Below are positions 16,738 through 25,138 of a DNA stretch of 44,201 bases, piece after piece. The number at the start of each line of letters is the position of its first letter. The first letter of the stretch is position 1. Under the pieces are notes generated by a model. That model made no database searches. It was not told where the DNA came from and saw only the letters and a list, made by a program, of their open reading frames with translations. Source of the DNA: Guptibacillus hwajinpoensis. GTDB lineage: Bacteria; Bacillota; Bacilli; Bacillales; Bacillaceae_J. The stretch spans positions 1 through 44,201 of the forward strand of contig JAENZK010000003.1 of NCBI GenBank assembly GCA_016841285.1, in the 5' to 3' direction. The translations under genes and the position numbers were made by a program.

Positions 16738-18030
16738 ATGTCAAACAACGATTGGAAATTAATCTATCAAGCACGACAGACTGATGTTAAGCAGGCAATT
16801 TCCAACATTCAATCACATCAAAAAGTTTTTCTTGCACCATTCTGTAACGAGCCACAAGCGCTTATAGAAGAACTAGTTAACCAAAAAGATAGATTAAAAG
16901 ATGTGAAATTATATAATTTGATCATTGGCAGTCCTTGTCTGTATGCCACTCCAGACTGCCATGAACATTTTAACATTCAAACGTTTTTAGGATCTTTTAA
17001 GTTTAAGAGTGCCTATCAACATCACTCTTGTGATTATTTGCCGGTTAACTTTTCAGAGATTCCACGATGGATTGAAGAGGAACAAATTGATGCTGCCTTA
17101 ATCCAAGTGACAGCACCTAATAATGAAGGATATTGTAATTTAGGTCTTTCTGTAGATGTTATTCAAACTCTAATTAAAAATTCAGTAAATGTAATTGCTC
17201 AAGTTAATAATGATCTACCTTGGACGAATGGTGAAACATCTGTCCATGTTTCCGAAATTGATTATTTTGTTCTTTCAGATCGTCCTCTGCTTACTATAGA
17301 TAGTGGGAAACCATCTGAAGTAGAAATGACAATAGGTAACTATGTTGCAGAATTAATTCCAGACTATGCAACCGTTCAAGTGGGACTAGGGAAAATTGCT
17401 GATAGTGTCATTATATCACTTAAGTCAAAAAAAGGACTCGGTATCCACTCTGGCTCCATAACAGATACGGTAGTGGAATTAATAGACCAAGGTGTTATCA
17501 CAAATGAACGCAAAGAAATAAATCAATACCAAACGGTATGCACAACTTTAACAGGCACAGACCTTTTATATAAATACTCACATATGAACCAAGATATTGC
17601 CTTATATCCTTCAGACTATACGCACAATGCTTCAGTTATATCGAAAATTAGCAATTTTTGTTCAGTTAACTCGGCCTTAGAAGTTGATATCTTTGGACAA
17701 ATAAATGCTGAACAGGTCGGTTCATATCCAGTCGCAGGTGTTGGGGGACAAATGGATTTTATTCATGGGGCTAGATTATCTAAAGGTGGCAAGGCAATAA
17801 TTGCTTTGCCTTCCACAGCTGAAAATGGAACAGAATCAAGGATTAAAATAAAAATTCCTTTTGTTACATCTTTGAAATCTGAAATCGACTATGTAGTTAC
17901 AGAATACGGGATTGCATCTTTATTTGGGAAATCTCTTCAAGAAAGAGCAAAAGCGCTTGTTTCAATCGCTCATCCGGATTTTCGCAAGGACCTAAAAAAT
18001 GAATATGAAAGGTTGTTGGATAATGAATAA
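16738..18030 (+). CDS. Acetyl-CoA hydrolase/CoA-transferase family protein lacking the usual active-site Glu
   Basis: About 430 residues, clearly of the 4-hydroxybutyrate/acetate CoA-transferase family. Seen: APNNEGYCNLGLSVDV near 128, VQVGLGKIADSV near 213, GVGGQMDFIHGARLSKGG near 340, DYVVTEYGIASLFGK and IAHPDFR at the end. The start ATG 16738 is 7 bases after GGAAAGGTG; the ATG at 16732 is too close. In AarC and 4-hydroxybutyrate CoA-transferase a glutamate in a segment like H-T-E-M-I-S-D forms the glutamyl-CoA intermediate. Here the same segment is IHSGSITDT, with Gly in place of Glu. Hydrolase activity, altered chemistry or a non-enzymatic role must be considered. Its end overlaps the next gene by 8 bases, showing close coupling. 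Confidence 0.85.
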   Translation: MSNNDWKLIYQARQTDVKQAISNIQSHQKVFLAPFCNEPQALIEELVNQKDRLKDVKLYNLIIGSPCLYATPDCHEHFNIQTFLGSFKFKSAYQHHSCDYLPVNFSEIPRWIEEEQIDAALIQVTAPNNEGYCNLGLSVDVIQTLIKNSVNVIAQVNNDLPWTNGETSVHVSEIDYFVLSDRPLLTIDSGKPSEVEMTIGNYVAELIPDYATVQVGLGKIADSVIISLKSKKGLGIHSGSITDTVVELIDQGVITNERKEINQYQTVCTTLTGTDLLYKYSHMNQDIALYPSDYTHNASVISKISNFCSVNSALEVDIFGQINAEQVGSYPVAGVGGQMDFIHGARLSKGGKAIIALPSTAENGTESRIKIKIPFVTSLKSEIDYVVTEYGIASLFGKSLQERAKALVSIAHPDFRKDLKNEYERLLDNE

Positions 18031-18934
18031 ATTACAAAATAAAGTAGCCATTGTTACTGGTTCGGGGCGTGGTATAGGAAAAGAACTAGCATTACTATTA
18101 GCAACGGAAGGGGCCAAAGTAGTTGTTAATGACTTAGGAAGCAGTTCAAATGGTGAAGGCGCGGACGGAAAAGTTGCTGATGAAGTTGTTCAAGAGATAA
18201 AAGCTTTTGGCGGAGAAGCAATTGTCAACTATGATTCAGTCGCTTCCTATGAAAGCGCTCAAAAAATGGTAGAAGCGGCAGTTTCAGCTTTTGGTCATTT
18301 AGATATTGTTGTAAATAATGCTGGAATTGCACGCGATCGAATGATATTTAAGATGAGTGAAGAAGAATGGGATGCTGTTATCGCCGTTCATCTTAAAGGA
18401 ACTTTTAATATGACAAGAGCAGCTGCTCCGTTTTTTAAAGAACAAAAAAGTGGTCGTGTTATTAACTTTACATCGACTTCAGGGTTAATTGGGAACATCG
18501 GCCAAGCAAATTATGGAGCTGCAAAAATGGGAATTGCCGGATTAACGAAAATAACGGCTTTGGATATGCAACGATATAATGTAACAGCTAACGCAGTCTC
18601 TCCTTTTGCATGGAGTCGATTGGTTGGTGCAATTCCAACAGATACTCCGGAGGAAAAGGCAAGAGTTGAAAATATAATGAAAATGTCGCCGGCACATATT
18701 GCACCACTCGTTGCTTTTTTGAGCTCAGATGACGCAGCCGATATATCTGGTCAAATTTTTGGGGTAAGAGGTAAAGAAATTATGGTCTTCTCACAACCTC
18801 GCCCCATTCGCTCTGTATATAATTCGGAAGGTTGGTCTGTCGAAAGTATTAGCGCTATAAAGGGGTCGTTGCAGTCAAGCTTTACACCTCTGGAAGTAAG
18901 TAAAGACGTATTTCCATACGAACCTTTAGTATAG
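18023..18934 (+). CDS. SDR, MFE2/17beta-HSD4-like 3-hydroxyacyl-CoA dehydrogenase
   Basis: A 303-residue SDR resembling the dehydrogenase unit of peroxisomal multifunctional enzyme 2. Seen: TGSGRGIG at 12-19, Asp37 after strand 2 (favours NAD), the inserted loop GSSSNGEGADGKVADEVV typical of MFE2-type enzymes, NNAG at 98-101, and the triad Ser151, Tyr164 and Lys168. The C-terminal 60 residues extend beyond a standard SDR, as in that subgroup. The likely reaction is oxidation of 3-hydroxyacyl-CoA to 3-ketoacyl-CoA. ATG 18023 lies inside the end of the preceding gene (ATGAATAA overlap); a longer frame from 17999 is less likely. Together with the two MaoC-type subunits at 20185 and 20608 it makes a split equivalent of MFE2. 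Confidence 0.88.
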   Translation: MNKLQNKVAIVTGSGRGIGKELALLLATEGAKVVVNDLGSSSNGEGADGKVADEVVQEIKAFGGEAIVNYDSVASYESAQKMVEAAVSAFGHLDIVVNNAGIARDRMIFKMSEEEWDAVIAVHLKGTFNMTRAAAPFFKEQKSGRVINFTSTSGLIGNIGQANYGAAKMGIAGLTKITALDMQRYNVTANAVSPFAWSRLVGAIPTDTPEEKARVENIMKMSPAHIAPLVAFLSSDDAADISGQIFGVRGKEIMVFSQPRPIRSVYNSEGWSVESISAIKGSLQSSFTPLEVSKDVFPYEPLV

Positions 18935-18990
18935 TTGTTTGAAATTGAACTCAGTATTGTCGGGAAATTAAAAATAATTTTAAGAGGTGT

Positions 18991-20172
18991 ATGAATTTGG
19001 ACTTTAAACTATCTGATGAATTAATAGAAATGAAGAAAACAATTAGAGATTTTATTGATAACACTGTTGATCCAATTGCAGATCAAATCGAAAGAGAAGA
19101 TAAAATACCAGATCATATTTACAAGATGAGTAAGGAAATGGGGCTTTTTGGATTAAGTATTCCTGAGGAATATGGCGGTTTAGGAATTGGTATGGTAGGA
19201 AAATGTGGAATATATGAGGAAATTGGCCGGACATCTAATGGGTATACAACGGTTATAGGTGCACATACCGGTATTGGATCAGTGGGTATTGTCGAAATGG
19301 GGACTGAGGAACAGAAAAGAAAGTATTTACCTGGAATGGCGTCTGGGGATTTACTCGGAGCTTTTGCTTTAACTGAGCCGAGTGCAGGTTCAAATGCTGT
19401 AGCCCTAAAAACAAAGGCTGTACGTAAAGGTGATAAATATATTATTAATGGTTCTAAACACTATATCACGAATGCTCCAACTGCAGATGTATTTACTGTA
19501 ATGGCTGTTACAGATTCTAGTAAGGGAGCAAAGGGTATAACATCTTTTATAATTGAAAAAGATTTTCCTGGATTAGTCATTGGCAAAAAAGAAGAAAAAA
19601 TGGGATTACGTGGTTCGCATTCATCTGAGGTTTTCTTTGAAGACTGTGAAGTACCAGTAGAAAATGTACTAGGTGTAGAAGGCTTAGGATATATCAATGC
19701 CCTGAAAATCTTGGCTAATGGCCGTGCAGGATTAGCTGCCCGTAACTTAGGTTCCTCTCAAAAACTGCTTGAATTGTCTGTTAAATACGCCCATGAAAGA
19801 ATTCAATTTGATAAACCAATCTTTGATCAGCAAATTATTCAACATTATCTGGCTGAAATGGCGCTAGATGTTGAAACATTGCGTTCACTTACTTACCGAG
19901 TAGCATGGATGGTAGATGAAGGTATGAATGTTATAAAAGAGGCAGCAATGGCAAAGCTCCAAGGTTCAGAAATTTTTAACCGTGTTGCAGATAAAGCTGT
20001 CCAAATCCATGGTGGTATTGGATATATCAGGGAATATCCAATAGAACGCTATTATCGTGATGCTCGAATAACAAAAATTTATGAAGGAACTTCAGAAATT
20101 CAAAAAAATATCATTGCAGCACAACTTCACAAAGATTACATGAAAAAAAATCCTACAGTTGTTACTGGTTAA
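18991..20172 (+). CDS. Acyl-CoA dehydrogenase (short/branched-chain type)
   Basis: A 393-residue acyl-CoA dehydrogenase with all standard motifs: FALTEPSAGSNA near 125, MGLRGSHSSEVFFEDCEVP near 205, QIHGGIGYIREYPIERYYRD near 340, and IYEGTSEIQKNII with catalytic Glu365. It should be a functional FAD enzyme for a short or branched acyl-CoA, donating electrons to the ETF encoded downstream. The start is uncertain: ATG 18991 is only 3-4 bases after GAGG, while TTG 18997 has better spacing and would give MDFKLSDELIEM. Having two dehydrogenases with different catalytic-base positions in one operon suggests successive oxidations of different intermediates. Confidence 0.94.
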   Translation: MNLDFKLSDELIEMKKTIRDFIDNTVDPIADQIEREDKIPDHIYKMSKEMGLFGLSIPEEYGGLGIGMVGKCGIYEEIGRTSNGYTTVIGAHTGIGSVGIVEMGTEEQKRKYLPGMASGDLLGAFALTEPSAGSNAVALKTKAVRKGDKYIINGSKHYITNAPTADVFTVMAVTDSSKGAKGITSFIIEKDFPGLVIGKKEEKMGLRGSHSSEVFFEDCEVPVENVLGVEGLGYINALKILANGRAGLAARNLGSSQKLLELSVKYAHERIQFDKPIFDQQIIQHYLAEMALDVETLRSLTYRVAWMVDEGMNVIKEAAMAKLQGSEIFNRVADKAVQIHGGIGYIREYPIERYYRDARITKIYEGTSEIQKNIIAAQLHKDYMKKNPTVVTG

Positions 20173-20184
20173 AGGAGGATAATG

Positions 20185-20595
20185 GTGAGTAGCACTGCAT
20201 TTAAAGCGACAAAGGGAATGAAGCTAAAACCTTATACTTATAAAGTTGAAAAAGGAAAGATGAGGGAATTGGCTATTGCTATAGGCGATCACAAAGAGGA
20301 ATATTTAAATGGAGAAAAAATACCACCTACATTTGCAACAGTTGTTGAATACTGGGGTGGTGGCGCCTCGAATGCTGAGTTATTAGGATTAAACGTAAAA
20401 AGGGTATTATTTGGAGAACAAGAGTACGAATATTTAGGAACGATAAGCTCAGGTGATGTGCTTACAATAACTGGCTTTGTGGAAGATGTTTATACAAAAG
20501 CGGTTATGGACTTCTATGTTGTTACTAAAGAATTCAAAAATCAAATTGGTGAAACTGTATTAATCAGCAGATCAACGCTTATTGAGCGTCATTAA
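20185..20595 (+). CDS. MaoC-like/FAS1-type dehydratase N-terminal domain protein
   Basis: A 136-residue hot-dog fold protein resembling the non-catalytic subunit of heterodimeric (R)-hydroxyacyl dehydratases (HadA/HadC or ChsH type). Seen: the MRELAIAIGD segment, YLNGEKIPPTFATVVEYWGG, then LFGEQEYEYLGTISSGDVLT and a final beta strand. The D-x-N-x-x-H active-site motif is absent, as expected for the partner subunit. GTG 20185 is preferred over ATG 20182 because GGAGG ends at 20178; that ribosome site overlaps the preceding stop codon region. It is followed after 12 bases by the catalytic subunit, so the two are surely cotranslated and probably form a complex. Confidence 0.85.
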   Translation: MSSTAFKATKGMKLKPYTYKVEKGKMRELAIAIGDHKEEYLNGEKIPPTFATVVEYWGGGASNAELLGLNVKRVLFGEQEYEYLGTISSGDVLTITGFVEDVYTKAVMDFYVVTKEFKNQIGETVLISRSTLIERH

Positions 20596-20607
20596 AGGGG
20601 TGGAATC

Positions 20608-20997
20608 ATGGATATTGGGTATCAATTTGCACCATTAATAAAAGAAGAACTCACACACACTCAACTTGTGCGCTATGCAGGTGCGTCTGGGGATTTTAAC
20701 CCTATTCATACAGTTGTCCCATTTGCTGAAGAGGTAGGTTTAGGTGGTGTCATTGCTCACGGGATGCTGATAATGGGCTTTGTTGGTCAAGCGATTGGTC
20801 AATGGGTCAGTATGGATGATTTAGCAAAATTTTCAGCGCGATTTAAAGCAATGACACGTCCAGGAGAGAAAATTACCGTTCAGGGTTCTATTGTGGATGA
20901 GACAGACAATCGCTGGATTTGCAAAGCAGAGGCTATTAATGAAGCGGGCGAAGTGAAAGTCCAAGCAAAATTTGAGGTTTTCAAAAATAATAATTGA
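20608..20997 (+). CDS. MaoC-family (R)-enoyl-CoA hydratase subunit
   Basis: A 129-residue hot-dog hydratase with the hydratase-2 active-site motif: Asp29, Asn31 and His34 in GASGDFNPIH, followed by VIAHGMLIMGF. The residue two past the histidine, commonly Asp, is Val here. It should hydrate a 2-enoyl-CoA, giving the R isomer, unlike the crotonase enzymes that give the S isomer. Together with the upstream MaoC-like subunit it resembles the heterodimeric hydratases of steroid side-chain and mycolate metabolism, used for bulky substrates. An AAAGGGGTGG site precedes the ATG, and EtfB follows. Confidence 0.9.
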   Translation: MDIGYQFAPLIKEELTHTQLVRYAGASGDFNPIHTVVPFAEEVGLGGVIAHGMLIMGFVGQAIGQWVSMDDLAKFSARFKAMTRPGEKITVQGSIVDETDNRWICKAEAINEAGEVKVQAKFEVFKNNN

Positions 20998-21034
20998 AAT
21001 TAATTCTATAAAGACTAGTGTATGGAGGTTAACT

Positions 21035-21805
21035 ATGAATATTTATGTAATTATGAAACGCACCTTTGATACAGAAGAAAAAATAGTCCTTAATGGTGGA
21101 CAAATTGATGATAGTGGGGCAGAGTTTATTATTAATCCATATGATGAATATGCAATTGAAGAAGCGATTGTATTGCGAGATGAGCATGGGGGTGAAGTCA
21201 CAGTTGTGACGGTTGGTTCAGAAGATGCCGAAAAAGAACTTCGCACGGCATTAGCGATGGGTGCAGATAAAGCTGTGTTGATTGATAGTGAAGACGTTGA
21301 GGCAAGTGATCAATTTTCAACTGCGGCGATTATTGCAACATACTTAAAAGATAAAGAGTTTGATATGATCCTTGGGGGGAACATGGCAGTGGACAACGGT
21401 ACAGGGCAGGTTGGACCACGTCTCGCTGAAATGCTAGGGATTCCGCAAGTTACAACGATTACTAATCTTAAAGTTGATGGAAATAAAGCGACAATCATTC
21501 GTGATGTTGAAGGAGACGAGGAAACTGTAGAAGTAAGCTTACCTGTACTTGTAACGACTCAACAAGGTTTAAATGAACCACGTTACCCATCACTTCCGGG
21601 AATTATGAAGGCGAAGAATAAACCATTAGAAACACTTGAATTAGATGACCTTGATATAGATGAAGACGATGTACAAGCAAAAACTAAAACATTAGAAATC
21701 TTTTTACCACCAAAAAAACAAGCGGGTAAAGTTTTAGATGGTGAACTCAATCAACAAGTTCAAGAGTTGGTAATTCTTTTAAAATCTGAGGCAAAAGTCA
21801 TTTAA
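21035..21805 (+). CDS. etfB: Electron transfer flavoprotein beta subunit
   Basis: A 256-residue EtfB. It starts MNIYVIMKRTFDTEEKIVL and has the family features EEAIVLRDEHGGEVTVVTVG, ALAMGADKAVLI, GRQ-equivalent NMAVDNGTGQVGPRLAEMLG, and LPVLVTTQQGLNEPRYPSLP. The ATG at 21035 follows TGGAGG; a longer frame reaching into the preceding gene is not credible. With EtfA it accepts electrons from the acyl-CoA dehydrogenases of the operon. The 14-base gap to etfA indicates translational coupling. The ETF genes being inside a catabolic operon indicates a dedicated electron route rather than use of a housekeeping ETF. Confidence 0.96.
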   Translation: MNIYVIMKRTFDTEEKIVLNGGQIDDSGAEFIINPYDEYAIEEAIVLRDEHGGEVTVVTVGSEDAEKELRTALAMGADKAVLIDSEDVEASDQFSTAAIIATYLKDKEFDMILGGNMAVDNGTGQVGPRLAEMLGIPQVTTITNLKVDGNKATIIRDVEGDEETVEVSLPVLVTTQQGLNEPRYPSLPGIMKAKNKPLETLELDDLDIDEDDVQAKTKTLEIFLPPKKQAGKVLDGELNQQVQELVILLKSEAKVI

Positions 21806-21819
21806 GTGGAGGGATGGAC

Positions 21820-22794
21820 ATGGCAAATAAAGTATTAGTTATTGGTGAAATTCGAGATGGAGCGCTTCGTAATGTTTCATTCGAAGCGGTAGCAGTTGCA
21901 AAAATAATTGCAGATGGTGGTGAGGTTGTAGCGGCATTATTTGGAGATGTGATTGGCGAACGAGCAACTGAAATGATTCATAATGGAGCAGATCGAGTCG
22001 TCACTGTCGAACATGCTGATTTGAAATCCTATACAACAGATGCTTATCAACAAGCAATTTTACAAGTTGTGGATGCCGAAAAACCAAAAGCTGTTGTGAT
22101 GGGGCATACTGCGATAGGAAAAGATGTTTCACCTCGATTAGCAGCAAAATTAAAAGCGGGTTTGGTTTCTGATGTTGTTTCTGTTGAAATCGTAGGCGGG
22201 GAGCCTGTATTCACTCGTCCAATTTATTCAGGAAAGGCCTATGAGAAAAAACAAGTAGAAGATGGAGTTGTTTTAGCAACCATTCGTCCAAATAATATCC
22301 CTGTGCTGGAAAAAGATACTTCCCGTATCGGTAAAATTGGAAGTGTTCAGGTAGAAATCAATAATCTAAGAACAGTGATTAAAGAAGTCGTCCGTAAATC
22401 AACGGGGAAAGTAGACCTTTCAGAAGCAAAGATTATTGTTTCAGGTGGCCGTGGTGTTAAGAGTGCAGATGGTTTTAAAGCTCTAGAGGAATTGGCAGAA
22501 TTAATAGGAGCCGCCGTCGGTGCTTCTCGTGGTGCTTGTGACGCCGGTTACAGCGACTATTCCTTGCAAATTGGGCAAACAGGAAAAGTGGTTACACCAG
22601 ATCTTTACTTTGCAATTGGTATTTCAGGTGCGATTCAACATTTAGCGGGCATGTCTAACTCAAAAGTTATTGTTGCAATTAATAAAGATCCCGAAGCACC
22701 AATTTTTGATGTAGCCGATTACGGAATTGTCGGGGATTTATTTGAAGTACTGCCGTTATTAATTGAAGAAATGAAAAGTGTAGTAGTAGGTTAA
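21820..22794 (+). CDS. etfA: Electron transfer flavoprotein alpha subunit
   Basis: A 324-residue EtfA, complete. The C-terminal FAD-binding domain is clear: VSGGRGVKSADGFKALEELA, GASRGACDAGYSDYSLQIGQ, then TGKVVTPDLYFAIGISGAIQ, HLAGMSNSKVIVAINKDPEA and PIFDVADYGIVGDLFEVLP. ATG 21820 is preferred over ATG 21814 because the ribosome site TGGAGGG ends at 21813. It completes the heterodimer that carries electrons to the membrane oxidoreductase encoded next. Confidence 0.96.
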   Translation: MANKVLVIGEIRDGALRNVSFEAVAVAKIIADGGEVVAALFGDVIGERATEMIHNGADRVVTVEHADLKSYTTDAYQQAILQVVDAEKPKAVVMGHTAIGKDVSPRLAAKLKAGLVSDVVSVEIVGGEPVFTRPIYSGKAYEKKQVEDGVVLATIRPNNIPVLEKDTSRIGKIGSVQVEINNLRTVIKEVVRKSTGKVDLSEAKIIVSGGRGVKSADGFKALEELAELIGAAVGASRGACDAGYSDYSLQIGQTGKVVTPDLYFAIGISGAIQHLAGMSNSKVIVAINKDPEAPIFDVADYGIVGDLFEVLPLLIEEMKSVVVG

Positions 22795-22911
22795 GTTTTT
22801 AGCTGCAGTAATAAATAATTACATATCATGCAGAGACTTAACTATGCCTGGTGCCCTTTAGTTCTAAGCCTATTTATCATTCATTATTTTTCAAATTGGG
22901 AGGGGATTACC

Positions 22912-24993
22912 ATTAATCCTTTACAAATTATTAATATAGCACTGTTTCTAGTTGTAACGGGCTATGCTGTCTTCCTATTTATTACACTAGTAAAAACTCG
23001 AATCGCTTATATTAAACTAGGGAAAAAATCTGAATTTAATCGAACAGTCAAAGAGCGGATTGATGATATTCTAATAAATGTATTTGGACAAAAAAAGCTT
23101 TTAAAGGATAAAAAAAGTGGGACCATTCATGTTATGTATTTTTATGGTTTTCTTCTCGTTCAATTTGGAGCAATTGATCTCATCTGGAAGGGGATTGATT
23201 TCGACTCTCATCTTCCTTTAGGACCACTTTATCCACTTTTTACTTTTTTCCAAGAAATTGTTGTGTTGATGATCTTAGTTGCGACAGTATGGGGCTTTTA
23301 CCGACGCTATATTGAAAAATTAACAAGATTAAAGCGTGGCTTTATGGCAGGACTTGTTTATATGTTCCTTGGCGGTTTGATGACCGCTACCTTATTTGCG
23401 AATGGAATGGCAATTATCTGGCATGGTCATGAATTAACATGGTCTGAGCCGATTGCTTCTAGTATTGCTTATGTTTTTAGTTGGCTTCCTCAAGGAACTG
23501 CTGCAGCTTTGTTCTTTGTTTTTTGGTGGATGCACTTATTATTCTTACTTGCCTTCTTAGTTTATATTCCGCAAGGGAAACACGCCCATTTAATTGCAGG
23601 TGTGGCCAATGTTTATCTTGGACGCAACAGTAAAGTTGGGAAATTATCATCGATTGATTTTGAGGATGAATCTCAAGAATCATTTGGTGTAAGTAAAATT
23701 GAAGACTTTTCACAAAAACACTTAGTGGATCTTTATGCCTGTGTTGAATGTGGAAGATGTACAAATATGTGTCCGGCGACAGGCACTGGCAAGATGCTGT
23801 CACCGATGGATCTCATTGTAAAGATGCGCAACCATCTGACTGAAAAAGGTGCTGCTGTTACATCGAAATCACCATGGTTGCCTGCCTTTGCCTTTAACAA
23901 TACTAGAGGCAACCAATTAGCACTACAGAGTGCTACTAGTGGAGAAGCTGCTGCTACTTTAGAATATGATGTTAATTTAATCGGTGAGGTCATTACCGAA
24001 GAAGAAATTTGGGCTTGTACGACTTGCCGCAATTGTGAAGACCAATGTCCGGTCATGAACGAACATGTTGAAAAAATTATCGATTTACGCCGTTATCTAG
24101 TATTAACGGAAGGCCGCATGAAACCAGATGCACAACGGGCGATTACTAACATTGAACGTCAAGGCAATCCATGGGGTATTAATAGAAAAGAACGTGAAAA
24201 ATGGCGCGAAGGCCGTGAAGATATTCAGGTGGCAACTGTGAAAGAAACTGAAAAAGCCGGTGAAGAGTTTGAATATTTATTCTATGTAGGCTCGATGGGT
24301 TCTTTTGATAACCGCAGCCAAAAAATTGCCCAATCCTTTGCACGTGTTATGAATATTGCGGGCATTAAGTTTGCAATCTTAGGGAATAAAGAGAAAAACT
24401 CGGGAGATACACCAAGGCGAATTGGTAATGAGTTTTTATTCCAGGAATTAGCTCGTGATAATATTGAAGAATTTCAAAAACATAATGTGAAGAAAATTGT
24501 TACGATAGATCCGCATGCTTTCAATACTTTTAAGAATGAGTATCCTGAATTTGGGATTGAAGATATGGAGATTTACCATCATACTCAGTTGCTGGATCAA
24601 TGGATTAAAGAAGGAAAATTGAAACCAACAAAAGAAGTTAACGAAGTGATTGCATATCATGATTCATGTTATTTAGGGCGTTATAATGGTATTTATGCCC
24701 AGCCTCGTGACATCTTAACAGCGATCCCTGGTGTTAAACTCGTCGAAGCCAGCCGCAATCGCGAAAATGCGATGTGCTGTGGAGCCGGTGGTGGTATGAT
24801 GTGGACCGAAGAAGACACTGGATCAAGAATTAATGTTGCCCGAACAGAACAAATTCTTGAAGCCAATCCAACAATGATTGGTAGCGGCTGTCCATATTGC
24901 TTAACAATGATTAGTGATGGTACGAAGGCAAAAGAAGTAGAAGACCAAGTAAAAACACTGGATATTGTAGAAATTCTTGAAAAAGCATTGTAA
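22912..24993 (+). CDS. fadF: FadF/YwjF-type ETF:quinone oxidoreductase (Fe-S, membrane)
   Basis: About 700 residues, like Bacillus subtilis YwjF (FadF). The N-terminal part has six or so membrane helices with His residues suited to haem b (KSGTIHVMYFYGF, WHGHELTW, MHLLFLL). Two 4Fe-4S motifs follow, CVECGRCTNMCP and CTTCRNCEDQCP. Then come two CCG-type domains. The second has intact AMCCGAGGGMMWTEE and GCPYC; the first lacks its cysteines (VGSMGSFDNR, EKNSGD), as I recall for YwjF too. It would pass electrons from EtfAB to menaquinone. The start is odd: an excellent GGGAGGGG (22898-22905) lies 6 bases before ATT 22912 (MNPLQIINIALF if used). The ATG at 22828 has no ribosome site and would add 28 atypical residues. 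It ends the operon. Confidence 0.9.
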   Translation: MNPLQIINIALFLVVTGYAVFLFITLVKTRIAYIKLGKKSEFNRTVKERIDDILINVFGQKKLLKDKKSGTIHVMYFYGFLLVQFGAIDLIWKGIDFDSHLPLGPLYPLFTFFQEIVVLMILVATVWGFYRRYIEKLTRLKRGFMAGLVYMFLGGLMTATLFANGMAIIWHGHELTWSEPIASSIAYVFSWLPQGTAAALFFVFWWMHLLFLLAFLVYIPQGKHAHLIAGVANVYLGRNSKVGKLSSIDFEDESQESFGVSKIEDFSQKHLVDLYACVECGRCTNMCPATGTGKMLSPMDLIVKMRNHLTEKGAAVTSKSPWLPAFAFNNTRGNQLALQSATSGEAAATLEYDVNLIGEVITEEEIWACTTCRNCEDQCPVMNEHVEKIIDLRRYLVLTEGRMKPDAQRAITNIERQGNPWGINRKEREKWREGREDIQVATVKETEKAGEEFEYLFYVGSMGSFDNRSQKIAQSFARVMNIAGIKFAILGNKEKNSGDTPRRIGNEFLFQELARDNIEEFQKHNVKKIVTIDPHAFNTFKNEYPEFGIEDMEIYHHTQLLDQWIKEGKLKPTKEVNEVIAYHDSCYLGRYNGIYAQPRDILTAIPGVKLVEASRNRENAMCCGAGGGMMWTEEDTGSRINVARTEQILEANPTMIGSGCPYCLTMISDGTKAKEVEDQVKTLDIVEILEKAL

Positions 24994-25018
24994 TAAAAAT
25001 ATAGAATGAGAATTTAGA

Positions 25019-25061
25019 CCGAAACATCAATTTTTTAAAGGTGTTTCGGATATTTCTTTTT
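25019..25061 (+). terminator. Rho-independent terminator of the catabolic operon
   Basis: CCGAAACA (25019-25026) pairs with TGTTTCGG (25042-25049), and the stem is followed by ATATTTCTTTTT. It lies 26 bases after the fadF stop codon and closes the operon that starts at 12544. Confidence 0.85.
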
Positions 25062-25138
25062 CAGGTATTACTGCATACCAAACTCTTTTCAATACTAAAG
25101 TAAACTATTTGAGTAAAGAGGATAATAAAATAACAAAA

